DNA of 40,652 nt, from assembly GCF_000378385.1 (NCBI RefSeq), contig NZ_KB899683.1, forward strand, positions 1-40,652, in the 5' to 3' direction. The position numbers and the translations under genes were made by a program. The stretch's first letter is position 1, and the number at the start of each line of letters is the position of its first letter. This document shows positions 24,240-32,409 of the stretch, piece by piece. Origin of the DNA: Paenibacillus daejeonensis DSM 15491. Its GTDB lineage: Bacteria; Bacillota; Bacilli; Paenibacillales; Paenibacillaceae. Below the pieces are notes generated by a model. That model ran no database searches. It saw nothing but the letters and a program-made list of their open reading frames with translations, and was not told the origin of the DNA.

Positions 24240-24651
24240 CTAGAGTTGTGGCTAGCCGATAGAGTGCCAGTGATTTAATGCGTCTATAGTGCCGAGGGCT
24301 CATGTCCATTTCACAAGCAACGTCGATATCCAAAACGTTATCATCGTCCATGTATCGCATACTGATCAGAGATCTCTGCCTGGCACCAAGCCTATTAATT
24401 GCTTGGTTTGCACGCTGGACATGCTGCCGCCGCCGCTCTGGTTCATCAACGTTAGTACTGGCTATTTCTCCTGTTTGGTCACTGGTAACGTTGGTGTTGC
24501 TGCGGGGCATGCTGCTGTAGGAAGCTGTGACACTCGCTTCCTCTGGGATGTATTCAGTAATGGCATACTCCCTGGCCTGCAGGAGATACTTCTCGACCGC
24601 TGCCCGGGTAGCCGCCTCGTCTACCTTGTAGATGTCCTGTTTGTTTTGCAT
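24214..24651 (-). CDS. ArpU-family late transcription regulator
   Basis: 145 residues. N-terminal helix (VEKYLLQAREYAI), a variable S/T-rich linker, then a sigma region 4-like helix-turn-helix near 85-140 (INRLGARQRSLISMRYMDDD, MSPRHYRRIKSLALYRLA). This is the ArpU architecture; such proteins control late genes in phages of Gram-positive hosts. GGTGGGGG precedes the ATG. A nonsense-mutated paralog lies 1.6 kb away. The target could be the late leader at 16.1-16.4 kb (inference). Confidence 0.88.
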   Translation of the reverse strand: MQNKQDIYKVDEAATRAAVEKYLLQAREYAITEYIPEEASVTASYSSMPRSNTNVTSDQTGEIASTNVDEPERRRQHVQRANQAINRLGARQRSLISMRYMDDDNVLDIDVACEMDMSPRHYRRIKSLALYRLATTLGLIVISDD

Positions 24652-24673
24652 GTTACCCCCACCGCTTTCGTTA

Positions 24674-24744
24674 TGATATTATAGTGGTGGGTTTAAATGA
24701 ATGAACAGCCCCCACGGGCCGGCCAAGGTGTGGGGGCTCTTTTC
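24674..24744 (+). ncRNA. Extended -10 promoter plus hairpin upstream of the ArpU-like gene (stub transcript candidate)
   Basis: Plus-strand TGATATTAT (24674-24682) is an extended -10 element. About 25 nt downstream AGCCCCCAC (24707-24715) pairs with GTGGGGGCT (24730-24738), followed by CTTTTCG; the loop contains GGCCGGCC. A transcript of about 55 nt reading away from the regulator is predicted. The remainder of 24745-24957 is AT-rich with no gene seen. Confidence 0.4.
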
Positions 24745-24984
24745 GTTAGTTAATAGCTCTAGAGGTATAACCAATAACATTTATCGCGGGAATACTTTTT
24801 TTTACGAAATTTCGACACATAAACATCCCGAAATAAATTGTCGATATTATCGATACAAATACCCATACCAATTTTAGGTATAAATTCTATATACTTTGCA
24901 TACACACCGTTACCCTGAATCTTAAAATATCAAAGCGAGAAGGAGTGTGAATACCTACTGTCAGAAAAATATAGGAAACATGTA

Positions 24985-25575
24985 TTGTTATTCATTTCTG
25001 TAGCTATGATCACGGTAATAACATATGGAATTTGGCTCTATAAGACTGATAGCGAACAGGCCGGTATTCACAATGATGAGCATTTTGAAATTAGTTTGCT
25101 AGACGCGTACAAGATAGGACTTTCAAAAGCAAATCACTGGGATCCAAAAGCTAAATTATATCTAATCTCTAGTGTAGATAGCGATTTTGGTCCTGAACAA
25201 GGAATCGACGGCAAAAGAAGATATTGGAACATGATTTTTGCTGTACCTGGATCTCCAAAATCAATCATCTACACGCTTCACGATAGAGAAATTATTAATA
25301 CAATACCCACTACTGACATGACAAGCATTAATGAAGTAATTGATTCAATAGATGCGATTAAATTTGACAGTTCAGCACTTATACAAAAAGTACAAAGCGA
25401 TTTAATGCCTGCTAAAGGCTGGGCAACTGGATACCACTTTATATTATCTAGAGGTATTGACTTTGATCTAATAGAAGTTGTAGGAGCTGACAAAGAAGGC
25501 CTGTTAAAAAAACTATATTTTAATGGACAAACAGGAGAATCTATTAACCCTACTTCTCTTCAAGTTATGAAATAA
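24985..25575 (+). CDS. Membrane-anchored extracytoplasmic protein, unknown
   Basis: 196 residues from TTG as tracked; AAGGAG at about 24941 would suit a rare CTG start at 24958 better, adding LSEKYRKHV before the anchor, which gives a more typical basic N terminus. Hydrophobic anchor about 1-18, then a soluble alpha/beta domain with a C-terminal KKLYFNGQTGE. Plus strand, AT-rich passenger gene. No family recognised. Confidence 0.65.
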   Translation: MLFISVAMITVITYGIWLYKTDSEQAGIHNDEHFEISLLDAYKIGLSKANHWDPKAKLYLISSVDSDFGPEQGIDGKRRYWNMIFAVPGSPKSIIYTLHDREIINTIPTTDMTSINEVIDSIDAIKFDSSALIQKVQSDLMPAKGWATGYHFILSRGIDFDLIEVVGADKEGLLKKLYFNGQTGESINPTSLQVMK

Positions 25576-25621
25576 GTATAGAAGCGAGAATAAAACTCTT
25601 ACATTAATCAGGAGGTATATA

Positions 25622-26071
25622 ATGAAAAAAATAAAAAGCTTCGCAGTCGCTCTTATTGCCTTGAGTGTTACCTTAATTCCAATAAGCCTAGCAAATGCTA
25701 CAACAGAAACATATTTTAACCAAGATGTGACAGCTTATGTGGCCCCTTCAGGATCTTTGACTTACTCAGGCACTACACCGAGCCAATATGTGACAGCGGC
25801 CGTTCATCCCAAGATCGGAGGCAGTCCAAACTCAGGTTTGAAATTCCCTTATGGTGCAATAATTACAGTAGGTGGTAATGGTGTTTCTACCCCCGGAGGG
25901 TTTAAAAGTACATTTCTTGTCTCTGATATGGGTGATGTTTATTTAAACCGAGGGCTGTCGTCAGCCTGGTTTGATATCTACTTCGGCGTCGGGAGTTCTC
26001 CAGGACACACAAATTACGATGCTGCTGTGAACTTTGGCAAAAAGAAAGTAAATTACTATGTGACATGGTAA
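25622..26071 (+). CDS. Secreted 3D-domain-like protein
   Basis: 149 residues, AGGAGG about 7 nt before the ATG. Signal peptide about 1-26 ending IPISLANA. The mature part has LKFPYGAIITVGG, then FLVSDMGDVYLNRGL and WFDIYFG, resembling the 3D (double-psi barrel) domain with its aspartates. Such domains often act on or bind cell wall. Follows 24985-25575 by 46 nt and ends at a strong terminator. Confidence 0.6.
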   Translation: MKKIKSFAVALIALSVTLIPISLANATTETYFNQDVTAYVAPSGSLTYSGTTPSQYVTAAVHPKIGGSPNSGLKFPYGAIITVGGNGVSTPGGFKSTFLVSDMGDVYLNRGLSSAWFDIYFGVGSSPGHTNYDAAVNFGKKKVNYYVTW

Positions 26072-26113
26072 CAAAATTGAAAATTATATGGCCACTACAT
26101 CTTCAGTCTATAT

Positions 26114-26150
26114 AGCCAACCAGAAAGATTTCTGGTTGGCTTGTTCTTTT
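26114..26150 (+). terminator. Intrinsic terminator
   Basis: AGCCAACCAGAAA (26114-26126) and its exact complement (26129-26141) followed by TGTTCTTTTT. Ends the plus-strand pair 24985-26071. Between it and 26263 no gene is accepted. Confidence 0.9.
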
Positions 26151-26262
26151 TCATTTCTCAGCTGAACAAAATTGCCTGCATGTCATGCACATCACTTTTA
26201 CCTGCTCAGACTTACATTGATATGCTGAGACTTGCAATACGGGCATTTGGGCTTCCGGCTCC

Positions 26263-26328
26263 CTACCAGGCGCCCGAGATAGCCACCAGACCGATCGCTG
26301 CGATGGCAGCCAAGATGATCCAGATCAT
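26263..26328 (-). CDS. 21-residue hydrophobic peptide, translationally coupled
   Basis: MIWIILAAIAAIGLVAISGA then W: one transmembrane helix. The ATG overlaps the stop of the upstream gene (ATGA) and GGAGG lies 10 nt upstream inside that gene. Last gene of the replication operon. Role unknown. Confidence 0.5.
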   Translation of the reverse strand: MIWIILAAIAAIGLVAISGAW

Positions 26329-26672
26329 GACTCGCTCGCCTCCGGCCCTTGCTGGCCCGCGATGTAGCGTCGGGCCTGTGTCATTATCGGATTGTCTTGT
26401 TTAAGCGCCCGTAAGACCTCCGACGCCTGCTTCAGTTGCTCGATGGCGCGCTGCGCCGCCTCCGCCCCCTCTGCCAGCTGCTCGCGGAGCCGCTCGACCT
26501 CGTCCCAGGCCGCATGGTAGCCAGCTAGCACGTGCTGCAATGTATGGATGAAGTAGGGATCATGTTCCTGATTATCTCTCAAGCTGACAAAATATGATTT
26601 CATCTGCTCAACCCGGTTATCAGACACGCGTTCAATTTCGACTTTATGTGATGTCTCAGCTATGGCCTTCAT
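26325..26672 (-). CDS. Coiled-coil phage protein, unknown
   Basis: 115 residues from the ATG with GAGAGG 9 nt upstream (an ATG three codons earlier abuts the site). Residues 40-100 are heptad-like (DEVERLREQLAEGAEAAQRA). Possibly an accessory of the replication operon; no family recognised. Confidence 0.65.
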   Translation of the reverse strand: MKAIAETSHKVEIERVSDNRVEQMKSYFVSLRDNQEHDPYFIHTLQHVLAGYHAAWDEVERLREQLAEGAEAAQRAIEQLKQASEVLRALKQDNPIMTQARRYIAGQQGPEASES

Positions 26673-26690
26673 ACCACGCATCCTCTCAGG

Positions 26691-27284
26691 TTATGATTTT
26701 CGCTTATTTCTTCGTTGTCCGATCTTGCTGTAAATATCAGCCATGATGATCCCCGTCTTTGTCAGCTCAGCACTGCCCTGGATGAGCCCTTTTTTGTTGA
26801 GGATAGCCAACTGGCTACGGGACACAAGCAGGAGGTTGCCCGGCGCAAAATTACGCCGGTCCCCATCCCCGAAAATTACTGCATGACCTTTTGGGACTGG
26901 TCTCTCGTTGTGCTTCTCCCAAAGGATCAGATGCTTTCCACGCCATTTGTTTGGATCAGCAATCTTTATATCTACGTAATCGTCGCCGTTCACCCTTTCG
27001 GATCCAACAGGCTTATAATTGTGCGGCTTGTTTCCTTTCTTAAACTGGGTTGCCACGCCACCGGTCGTCATTCCTTTTTTTCCTTTGTTCGCAGGCACGG
27101 AACCCTTTTTAAATGTCGAATCGACGCCATTCGTCAGTCGGTTATTCGTTTTGAATGCTCGCATTTGCGATTGCTTAAGCTCCGTTCCAAAGTGTTTATT
27201 GAAGATTATCGTAAGCTCTGGCACTGTTCTGCCCTTGATATGGGTTTTAATAAAATCGCGCTGTTCCGGAGAAAATCGAAACAT
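26691..27284 (-). CDS. HNH endonuclease, homing-type
   Basis: 197 residues, GGAGGG before the ATG. N-terminal HTH-like region (SPEQRDFIKTHIKGRTVPEL), basic middle with repeated FKKG, then the HNH core: HLILWEKHNERPVPKGHAV, DGDRRNFAPGNLLLVSR. Many phages carry such free-standing HNH genes. It is not next to the terminase, so a role in cos cleavage is less likely than homing. Confidence 0.88.
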   Translation of the reverse strand: MFRFSPEQRDFIKTHIKGRTVPELTIIFNKHFGTELKQSQMRAFKTNNRLTNGVDSTFKKGSVPANKGKKGMTTGGVATQFKKGNKPHNYKPVGSERVNGDDYVDIKIADPNKWRGKHLILWEKHNERPVPKGHAVIFGDGDRRNFAPGNLLLVSRSQLAILNKKGLIQGSAELTKTGIIMADIYSKIGQRRNKRKS

Positions 27285-27286
27285 GG

Positions 27287-27517
27287 CTATCCCTCCAGCA
27301 TCTTCGGAATCGCTGTGTTGGCATTAATTTTGTCATCAGCCAGCTTGATCGAATCCAGAACCAGCGAGCCATTGGCAATGATTTGAGAAGCAACCCCGGT
27401 CACAGCCTTAGCTCTGTTGATTTCCTCCGTCAACTTCTCTCCGGACAGATCCTCATCTGACAAGCGTTCCAGTTGGGCGAAAAGGTGATTGTTCAGATCC
27501 CCGAGTGTGTTCCTCAT
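27287..27517 (-). CDS. Small conserved phage protein, unknown
   Basis: 76 residues from the ATG that overlaps the previous stop (TGATG), GAGG 7 nt upstream. NTLGDLNNHLFAQLERLSDE, then EINRAKAVTGVASQIIANG: a helical family I have seen beside phage HNH or replication genes, without known function. Confidence 0.75.
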   Translation of the reverse strand: MRNTLGDLNNHLFAQLERLSDEDLSGEKLTEEINRAKAVTGVASQIIANGSLVLDSIKLADDKINANTAIPKMLEG

Positions 27518-28833
27518 CACGACACCTCTTTCTGAACAGCTGTAGCTTGGATGTATCTGGCATTGTGATATTCGAAGAAGCGCTGAGCTGGCACAGTTAG
27601 ATCCTGCCCTGGAAGAAGCTCAGCCATGTCAGCGGTAACGAAGGCTACCATCTGCTGCAGTAGCTCAAACATCCGGAGCATGATGTCCCCGCGCTCGATG
27701 ACGGCGGGCTCTACACTCTTATTAAGTGTCTCGATAAGCTCATAGATCATCGCTCGCTGCACGTTGGGTCCGTCCGCTGGGATGACAGGCAAACGCAGCT
27801 GGATGAATCCGGCGGCCTGCTTCTGCAGGTCGATATTGGCGAGGTACACGTCCTGGAATTTAGCCTCCAAGCGTTTGTACTCCGCCTGCAGCTCAAGCAA
27901 TCTCTGATCTGAAGAATCGGCAGTCACGGCATCAACACGTAGCCGGTCGACCTCTGCCTCCAGGTCGGCGATCCGGCTGTCGCGATCTGCAACCTTGGAC
28001 CTCAGCTCAGCAACCAGACGATCACGATCGGAGAGTGAAGCAGCAAAGTCGTCGGCCTGCTGCATGCATCTACCGTGAGCCTCACGCTCCTGTTGCAGCT
28101 CCTCCTGCAGGAGAGCCAGGTCATCTTGCTGCGGCTCTAATTGCCCCGCAAGATCAGCTCCATCAGAAACAGGGGCGGGGATAGGCTCCGGTGTAGCCTT
28201 GGCCAGGCCGGCAGCGTAGATCTCCAGCTCGCGCTCCTCCGCGTCAATCTCCTTGATGCCCCACTCCTTCAGCATGTTATAGGCTTTCTGTGTTGGGACA
28301 CCCATTGAACGAACAATATTTGTCCGTTTCTCCCCATCAAGGCGACGGGCAAGGTACTGCTCTTTGGTTATCGTCTTTTCCATGGTCGTTTTCTTCCTTT
28401 CACGTTTGGTTTCCCGGGGGACGGAAGGTTCTTCAAGCATTCCAGCAGCCTCGGCAGGAGTAATTCCGCGCAGCCCCCACTTATCCACCCTGTAGTTGAG
28501 AGACCCTATAGTTAAATCAAGTTCGTCTTCGATCTGAATCAGTGTCTTCCCGGCAGCCAGCAGGGAGAGAAGAGTGTCCCGATCTGGCAGCTTCGCAGAA
28601 TTGCTTTGTTCATCTTGGCTGATTTTCTTACGTGATCTAACGTGATTTCCAAGCCTTTTGCCTAGATCAGCTAGCTCGATCCCGATTGGACACTTGGAGC
28701 AATGATGCGTGATAAACGAAGTATTCCCGCCATATTTACGGTGATGCTCCGTCTTGGCCTCACAAACTTTGCAATGGCTGTCCAGCAAGTCGCTGATTGC
28801 ATGCACAACCTCCGCGCGCGATTCTGGCGCCAT
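27517..28833 (-). CDS. Zinc-finger and HTH protein with long coiled coil
   Basis: 438 residues from the ATG with AAAGGG 9 nt upstream. Order: zinc finger about 15-50 (LLDSHCKVCEAKTEHHRKYG ... HHCSKCPIG, a C2HCIx2C-like pattern), two HTH-like segments about 85-125 and 155-195 (LSLLAAGKTLIQIEDEL; MGVPTQKAYNMLKEWGI), then coiled coil about 225-335 and a helical C terminus. Probably a DNA-binding oligomer in replication or regulation. Confidence 0.7.
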   Translation of the reverse strand: MAPESRAEVVHAISDLLDSHCKVCEAKTEHHRKYGGNTSFITHHCSKCPIGIELADLGKRLGNHVRSRKKISQDEQSNSAKLPDRDTLLSLLAAGKTLIQIEDELDLTIGSLNYRVDKWGLRGITPAEAAGMLEEPSVPRETKRERKKTTMEKTITKEQYLARRLDGEKRTNIVRSMGVPTQKAYNMLKEWGIKEIDAEERELEIYAAGLAKATPEPIPAPVSDGADLAGQLEPQQDDLALLQEELQQEREAHGRCMQQADDFAASLSDRDRLVAELRSKVADRDSRIADLEAEVDRLRVDAVTADSSDQRLLELQAEYKRLEAKFQDVYLANIDLQKQAAGFIQLRLPVIPADGPNVQRAMIYELIETLNKSVEPAVIERGDIMLRMFELLQQMVAFVTADMAELLPGQDLTVPAQRFFEYHNARYIQATAVQKEVS

Positions 28834-28860
28834 GATAATCAACCCTTTACGTTTGTAGTA

Positions 28861-28885
28861 AAGCCCGCCGGAGAGCGGCGGGCTT
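28861..28885. terminator. Strong hairpin between two operon genes
   Basis: AAGCCCGCCG and CGGCGGGCTT, 10 bp with a 5-nt loop, between the gene ending at 28891 and the start at 28833. No long U-run on either strand, so attenuation or RNA processing fits better than full termination. Confidence 0.55.
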
Positions 28886-28890
28886 GTGTG

Positions 28891-29958
28891 TTATGCTCCG
28901 TATTGCTTGCTTACGAGTTCCTTGTATTTCTTCCATTCAGACGACACTTTACTTGAACTGACGCCCAGATTCTGAGCAATATTCATCCATGTCTCGCCGG
29001 CTTTGCGGCGCTCCAGGAAGGCTGGGAAGTCGTAGGGAATCTCATCATACTTAGGACGATCGCGAAGGATAATAGCTTCGATCTCGTCCTTGCTCAGCTC
29101 GACCGGCTGCTTATCCTCCTGCGGTGGCTCCGGTGGCTGACTATCGGACTGAGGCTCATTCCCCTGCAGGACTTCTTGCTCCCAATCGGAGAGCTCATCG
29201 TCGTCATGTTCCACGTCCGATGGTGGAGTTTGATCTTCGCCCTGGTCGGTATCCTCGCCGTCCTCGAGCTCGATGTCGTCACCCGAATCAGTAGGTTCCT
29301 GGTGCTGGCCAGCGTCGTCACCTTCCTGGAGCGACTCGCCCGGTTCCTCCGCATTGGAACCTTCCGGATCCGTTTGCTGCTGTGCCGGTGCAACAGGCTG
29401 CGTCTTCTTCCACTCGGCCCATTTGGCAGCCAGCGGAGCAACCCGGGAACGGTACTCATCAATTAACTCAATGAGCTTACCGGAAGGCATCTCGTTATCC
29501 TGAGCAATCTTGAGGTATGTGTGGCCATCATTTAGCTGCAGGATCCAAGCGACAAACGGATAATCCAGATCGTTATAGCTAGGGGCAAGCAACTCCATGA
29601 TAAAGGCGTCAACGGTTTCCTTGCTGATTTCTTCGGGGATCTCCGTGATCGGCTCGGACGGATGCGGAATGCCCAGATCCAGCTCAGCTTGCTCACCTTC
29701 CGGCACGACCTTGGTGACGACTCCTTGATGATCGACGTCGTACTTGTGGATAGGCTCCTTGGTCTTAGCGTGGACTGGGACTGAATACCTGACCGACTCG
29801 GAATCGACAGCGATCGAGACGCGGCTGTCGAGCAATGCGGCGAGCTTGTCAATTTTTCCGTAAAGCTCATCGTCCGAGACCTCCAAGACGATCTCTTTGA
29901 CACCCTTAGGCTTGAGGTTAATTTTTTTGAGGTTGGCTCGAAAATCTGTGTATGCCAT
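28891..29958 (-). CDS. Acidic-linker protein with two copies of an HTH module
   Basis: 355 residues from the ATG with CAGGAG 10 nt upstream. After an N-terminal alpha/beta domain (YTDFRANLKKINLKPKGVKE) comes a module YNDLDYPFVAWILQLNDGHT with IAQDNEMPSGKLIEL, then a D/E/Q-rich linker (about 200-300), then a second copy YDEIPYDFPAFLERRKAGET with IAQNLGVSSSKV. An internal duplication is evident. Likely DNA-binding; function unknown. Confidence 0.7.
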   Translation of the reverse strand: MAYTDFRANLKKINLKPKGVKEIVLEVSDDELYGKIDKLAALLDSRVSIAVDSESVRYSVPVHAKTKEPIHKYDVDHQGVVTKVVPEGEQAELDLGIPHPSEPITEIPEEISKETVDAFIMELLAPSYNDLDYPFVAWILQLNDGHTYLKIAQDNEMPSGKLIELIDEYRSRVAPLAAKWAEWKKTQPVAPAQQQTDPEGSNAEEPGESLQEGDDAGQHQEPTDSGDDIELEDGEDTDQGEDQTPPSDVEHDDDELSDWEQEVLQGNEPQSDSQPPEPPQEDKQPVELSKDEIEAIILRDRPKYDEIPYDFPAFLERRKAGETWMNIAQNLGVSSSKVSSEWKKYKELVSKQYGA

Positions 29959-29963
29959 GCTGA

Positions 29964-30491
29964 TCACGCTCCTGATTGTTTTTTGTGGAATGCTGAGCAA
30001 AGGGCTATAGCATCGGCGGGATCAAACAAATGATCCTTGATATCACCCACCTTGTACTTGCCTTTGGGACAACTCTTGGTGTAGTGAACTGGAATGGCAA
30101 TCGAATCAATGTCAATGTCGTAGGTCATGGCCATCTCCAGGGCGACCGTCTCCTTGTCGGCGTTTCCCTTTCCAGTCTGCATTTTTAGCTCGGTAGGTCG
30201 AATGCTCTCGACCTTTACATCGAGATGGAGCGCAGCGAGCGTCACCATCGAATAGGCACCGACCAGAGCAATGACGATTCCCGAATTCCGAAAATGAACC
30301 GGCCTTTCCAGGACAACGAAATCTGGACTTTCCTGCTTTATCATCCGATATGAGTCCTGGTAAATAGCATCAAGCACTATGGGCATCTCTATCTTGGTAT
30401 AATTCCGCAGGCCATAGCCTGTGAGGCGTCCATTCTGCATCGTCGCCCAACCGGCATGATTGGTTCCGTGGTCAATGCCCAGGAGTTTCAT
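29964..30491 (-). CDS. RuvC-like Holliday junction resolvase
   Basis: 175 residues. RNase H fold with acidic residues D7 (GIDHGT), E62 (VLERP) and D157/D160 (DPADAIALCSAF), the RuvC catalytic pattern. Would resolve recombination or replication intermediates before packaging; suits the RecT/SbcC-like pathway upstream. GGAGGG lies before the ATG, which is inside the end of the small ORF 30472-30633. Confidence 0.88.
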   Translation of the reverse strand: MKLLGIDHGTNHAGWATMQNGRLTGYGLRNYTKIEMPIVLDAIYQDSYRMIKQESPDFVVLERPVHFRNSGIVIALVGAYSMVTLAALHLDVKVESIRPTELKMQTGKGNADKETVALEMAMTYDIDIDSIAIPVHYTKSCPKGKYKVGDIKDHLFDPADAIALCSAFHKKQSGA

Positions 30492-30633
30492 CGTCTTGCC
30501 CTCCGTCGTTATTTGTTGAGGGGGTTTTGACGCTCTCTGGCGGCAGGGTGTAGACCTCTCCGATCACCCGGCCACGGTCGAAGATAATTTCCCGTCGCTT
30601 GGTCTGGAATAATGCATCAATCGGCTTTTTCAT
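30472..30633 (-). CDS. 53-residue protein coupled to DnaB
   Basis: ATG overlaps the dnaB stop (TGATG); GGGGAAGG lies just upstream. Reads MKKPIDALFQTKRREIIFDR then GEVYTLPPESVK and an acidic tail, ending 20 nt inside the resolvase gene in another frame. Overlap at both ends fits the operon style. Function unknown. Confidence 0.65.
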   Translation of the reverse strand: MKKPIDALFQTKRREIIFDRGRVIGEVYTLPPESVKTPSTNNDGGQDDETPGH

Positions 30634-32069
30634 CAGGCCTTCCCCTTTCCGCGGTGCATGTCCGGGATCCGGCTACCTGACTTCTCCGCCGGCTCTTCCG
30701 GCTGGGGAGTTGTGCTGTAGTGAGTGCGGTCCAGGTTAACAAACTTGTTGAATTGTTTCAGGAACGCAAGCTCTACCGTGCCAACCGGACCGTTCCGCTG
30801 CTTGGCAATGATAATTTCGATGACATTTTTCTTATCCGACTCTTTGTCGTAGTAGTCGTCACGGTACAGGAAGGATACGATATCTGCATCCTGCTCAATA
30901 GATCCGGACTCGCGCAAATCAGACATCATCGGGCGCTTGTCCTGACGCTGCTCGACGCCGCGGCTCAACTGCGACAGGGCGATGACCGGTACTTCCAGCT
31001 CACGGGCAAGCTGCTTCAACGTCCGTGAGATCTCGGAAACCTCTTCCTGCCGGTTAGCGCCGCGACGGCCGCGCCCCTGGATCAGCTGCAGGTAGTCGAT
31101 CAGGATCATGCCAAGTCCCTGCTCCTTCTTGAGCCGCCGACACTTAGCGCGGATCTCGTGGACGGTGATTCCCGGCGTATCGTCAATGAACATAGCAGCG
31201 TCGGATAGTTGGCCAACAGCCTGAGCCATCTTCTCCCAATCCTCACCCTCAAAAGCTCCCGATCGCATACGGCTCGCATCAACCATGCCTTCCGCGCAGA
31301 TCATCCGCTTAACCAGTTGCGCCTTGGACATCTCCAGCGAAAATATAGCCAGTGTCTCGCCTACACGAATGCTGACATTCTGAGCGACGTTGAGCGCGAA
31401 GGCTGTCTTGCCCACCGAAGGTCGGGCAGCAACAATGATTAAATCATTACGCTGGAAACCGGACGTCATTTTGTCGAGGTCCGCAAACCCTGAAGGAATG
31501 CCGGTGATGCCCTGATTGTTGTCTTTGGCAATGTAAAGCCGCTCGGCCTCATCCATGACCTCCACCAAGACCTCTTTGACCGGCGTAAATTCCGTCGCAG
31601 GCACGGCTTGCTCGGAGAGCTTGGACATTTTCTTGTCCGCCTTGACCAAGAAGTCGGAGACGTCCTGCTGGCTAGCAGCATCATTGACCAGGCTGAGCGC
31701 CATCTCAATCGCTTGCCGTCGTAGGTACACGTCCGCCACCCGTCTAGCGTAAAAATCGACGTTTTTGGTTGTGGCCACTCCGTTTAGGAGGGTTGACAAG
31801 TACGTCACTCCACCAACCTTGTTGAGTTCCTCCGTGTCCTGGAGCCTGGAAGTGACCGAAACCAAATCGATTGGAATCTCTGATTCGGTCAGGTGCCGCA
31901 TGACGCGGAAAATCCGGCCATGAGCTGGTTCGTAGAACTCCCCGCCCTGCAGGATCTCCTCGATCACAGCAAATGCATCAGGGTCAAGTAAGGCAGACCC
32001 AATCACTGCCTCCTCGGCTTGCAGATCGCGGGGGATATCAATCTGGGGCAGATCCTCAATCGTCAGCAT
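30633..32069 (-). CDS. dnaB: Replicative DNA helicase, DnaB family
   Basis: 478 residues. N-terminal helical domain (QAEEAVIGSALLDPDAF), then the RecA-like motor with Walker A RPSVGKTAFALN, Walker B ILIDYLQLI, and QLSRGVEQR ... SDLRESGSIEQDAD in the C-terminal part. Starts overlapping the loader gene by 14 nt. Confidence 0.97.
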   Translation of the reverse strand: MLTIEDLPQIDIPRDLQAEEAVIGSALLDPDAFAVIEEILQGGEFYEPAHGRIFRVMRHLTESEIPIDLVSVTSRLQDTEELNKVGGVTYLSTLLNGVATTKNVDFYARRVADVYLRRQAIEMALSLVNDAASQQDVSDFLVKADKKMSKLSEQAVPATEFTPVKEVLVEVMDEAERLYIAKDNNQGITGIPSGFADLDKMTSGFQRNDLIIVAARPSVGKTAFALNVAQNVSIRVGETLAIFSLEMSKAQLVKRMICAEGMVDASRMRSGAFEGEDWEKMAQAVGQLSDAAMFIDDTPGITVHEIRAKCRRLKKEQGLGMILIDYLQLIQGRGRRGANRQEEVSEISRTLKQLARELEVPVIALSQLSRGVEQRQDKRPMMSDLRESGSIEQDADIVSFLYRDDYYDKESDKKNVIEIIIAKQRNGPVGTVELAFLKQFNKFVNLDRTHYSTTPQPEEPAEKSGSRIPDMHRGKGKA

Positions 32070-32409
32070 TGCCTGCCCCCTTAATCATCTTGCGAATGTT
32101 TTGCCAGTAGTTTGGCGGCGGAGGCTGGTCAAGTTGTCGCCAGCTCTCCAGTCGATTCAAATGATCGGCAGCTGCCTGCTTGCTCCGTTGGCTGTCGATC
32201 TGATCGCCCAGGCGGCCGCGGATATGTGCGATCCCTGGGGTTACGATCTCAACTTGAATATGGTGATCGATATTAGACCAGGCTACCTCTGCTGGGAAGG
32301 ACTTGAGATAGCGCTCGTGGTCCTCACGGACTTTGTCGGTTGTGGCATCGAAGAAGGGGAAATGCTTCTTGATGTGCTTGTAAAGCTTAGCGACCTCAAT
32401 CAGTTCCAC
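32056..32409 (-). CDS. Helicase loader, SPP1 G39P-like
   Basis: 117 residues from GTG with GGAGGAG upstream. ELIEVAKLYKHIKKHFPFFD, AWSNIDHHIQVEIVTPGIAH and a disordered C terminus match the G39P loader/inhibitor family that delivers DnaB-type helicase to the initiator at the origin. Gene order initiator-loader-helicase is the same as in SPP1. Confidence 0.85.
   Translation of the reverse strand: MELIEVAKLYKHIKKHFPFFDATTDKVREDHERYLKSFPAEVAWSNIDHHIQVEIVTPGIAHIRGRLGDQIDSQRSKQAAADHLNRLESWRQLDQPPPPNYWQNIRKMIKGAGNADD

Noticed and set aside
26170-26262. Further small frames (a 31-codon cysteine-containing frame and one with CPYC) after the 21-residue peptide
   Set aside because: Starts lack well-spaced ribosome sites and the two frames contradict each other; coding is not supported.
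28861-28885. Full intrinsic terminator splitting the replication operon
   Set aside because: Stem is strong but no U-run follows on the minus strand; listed only as a hairpin.
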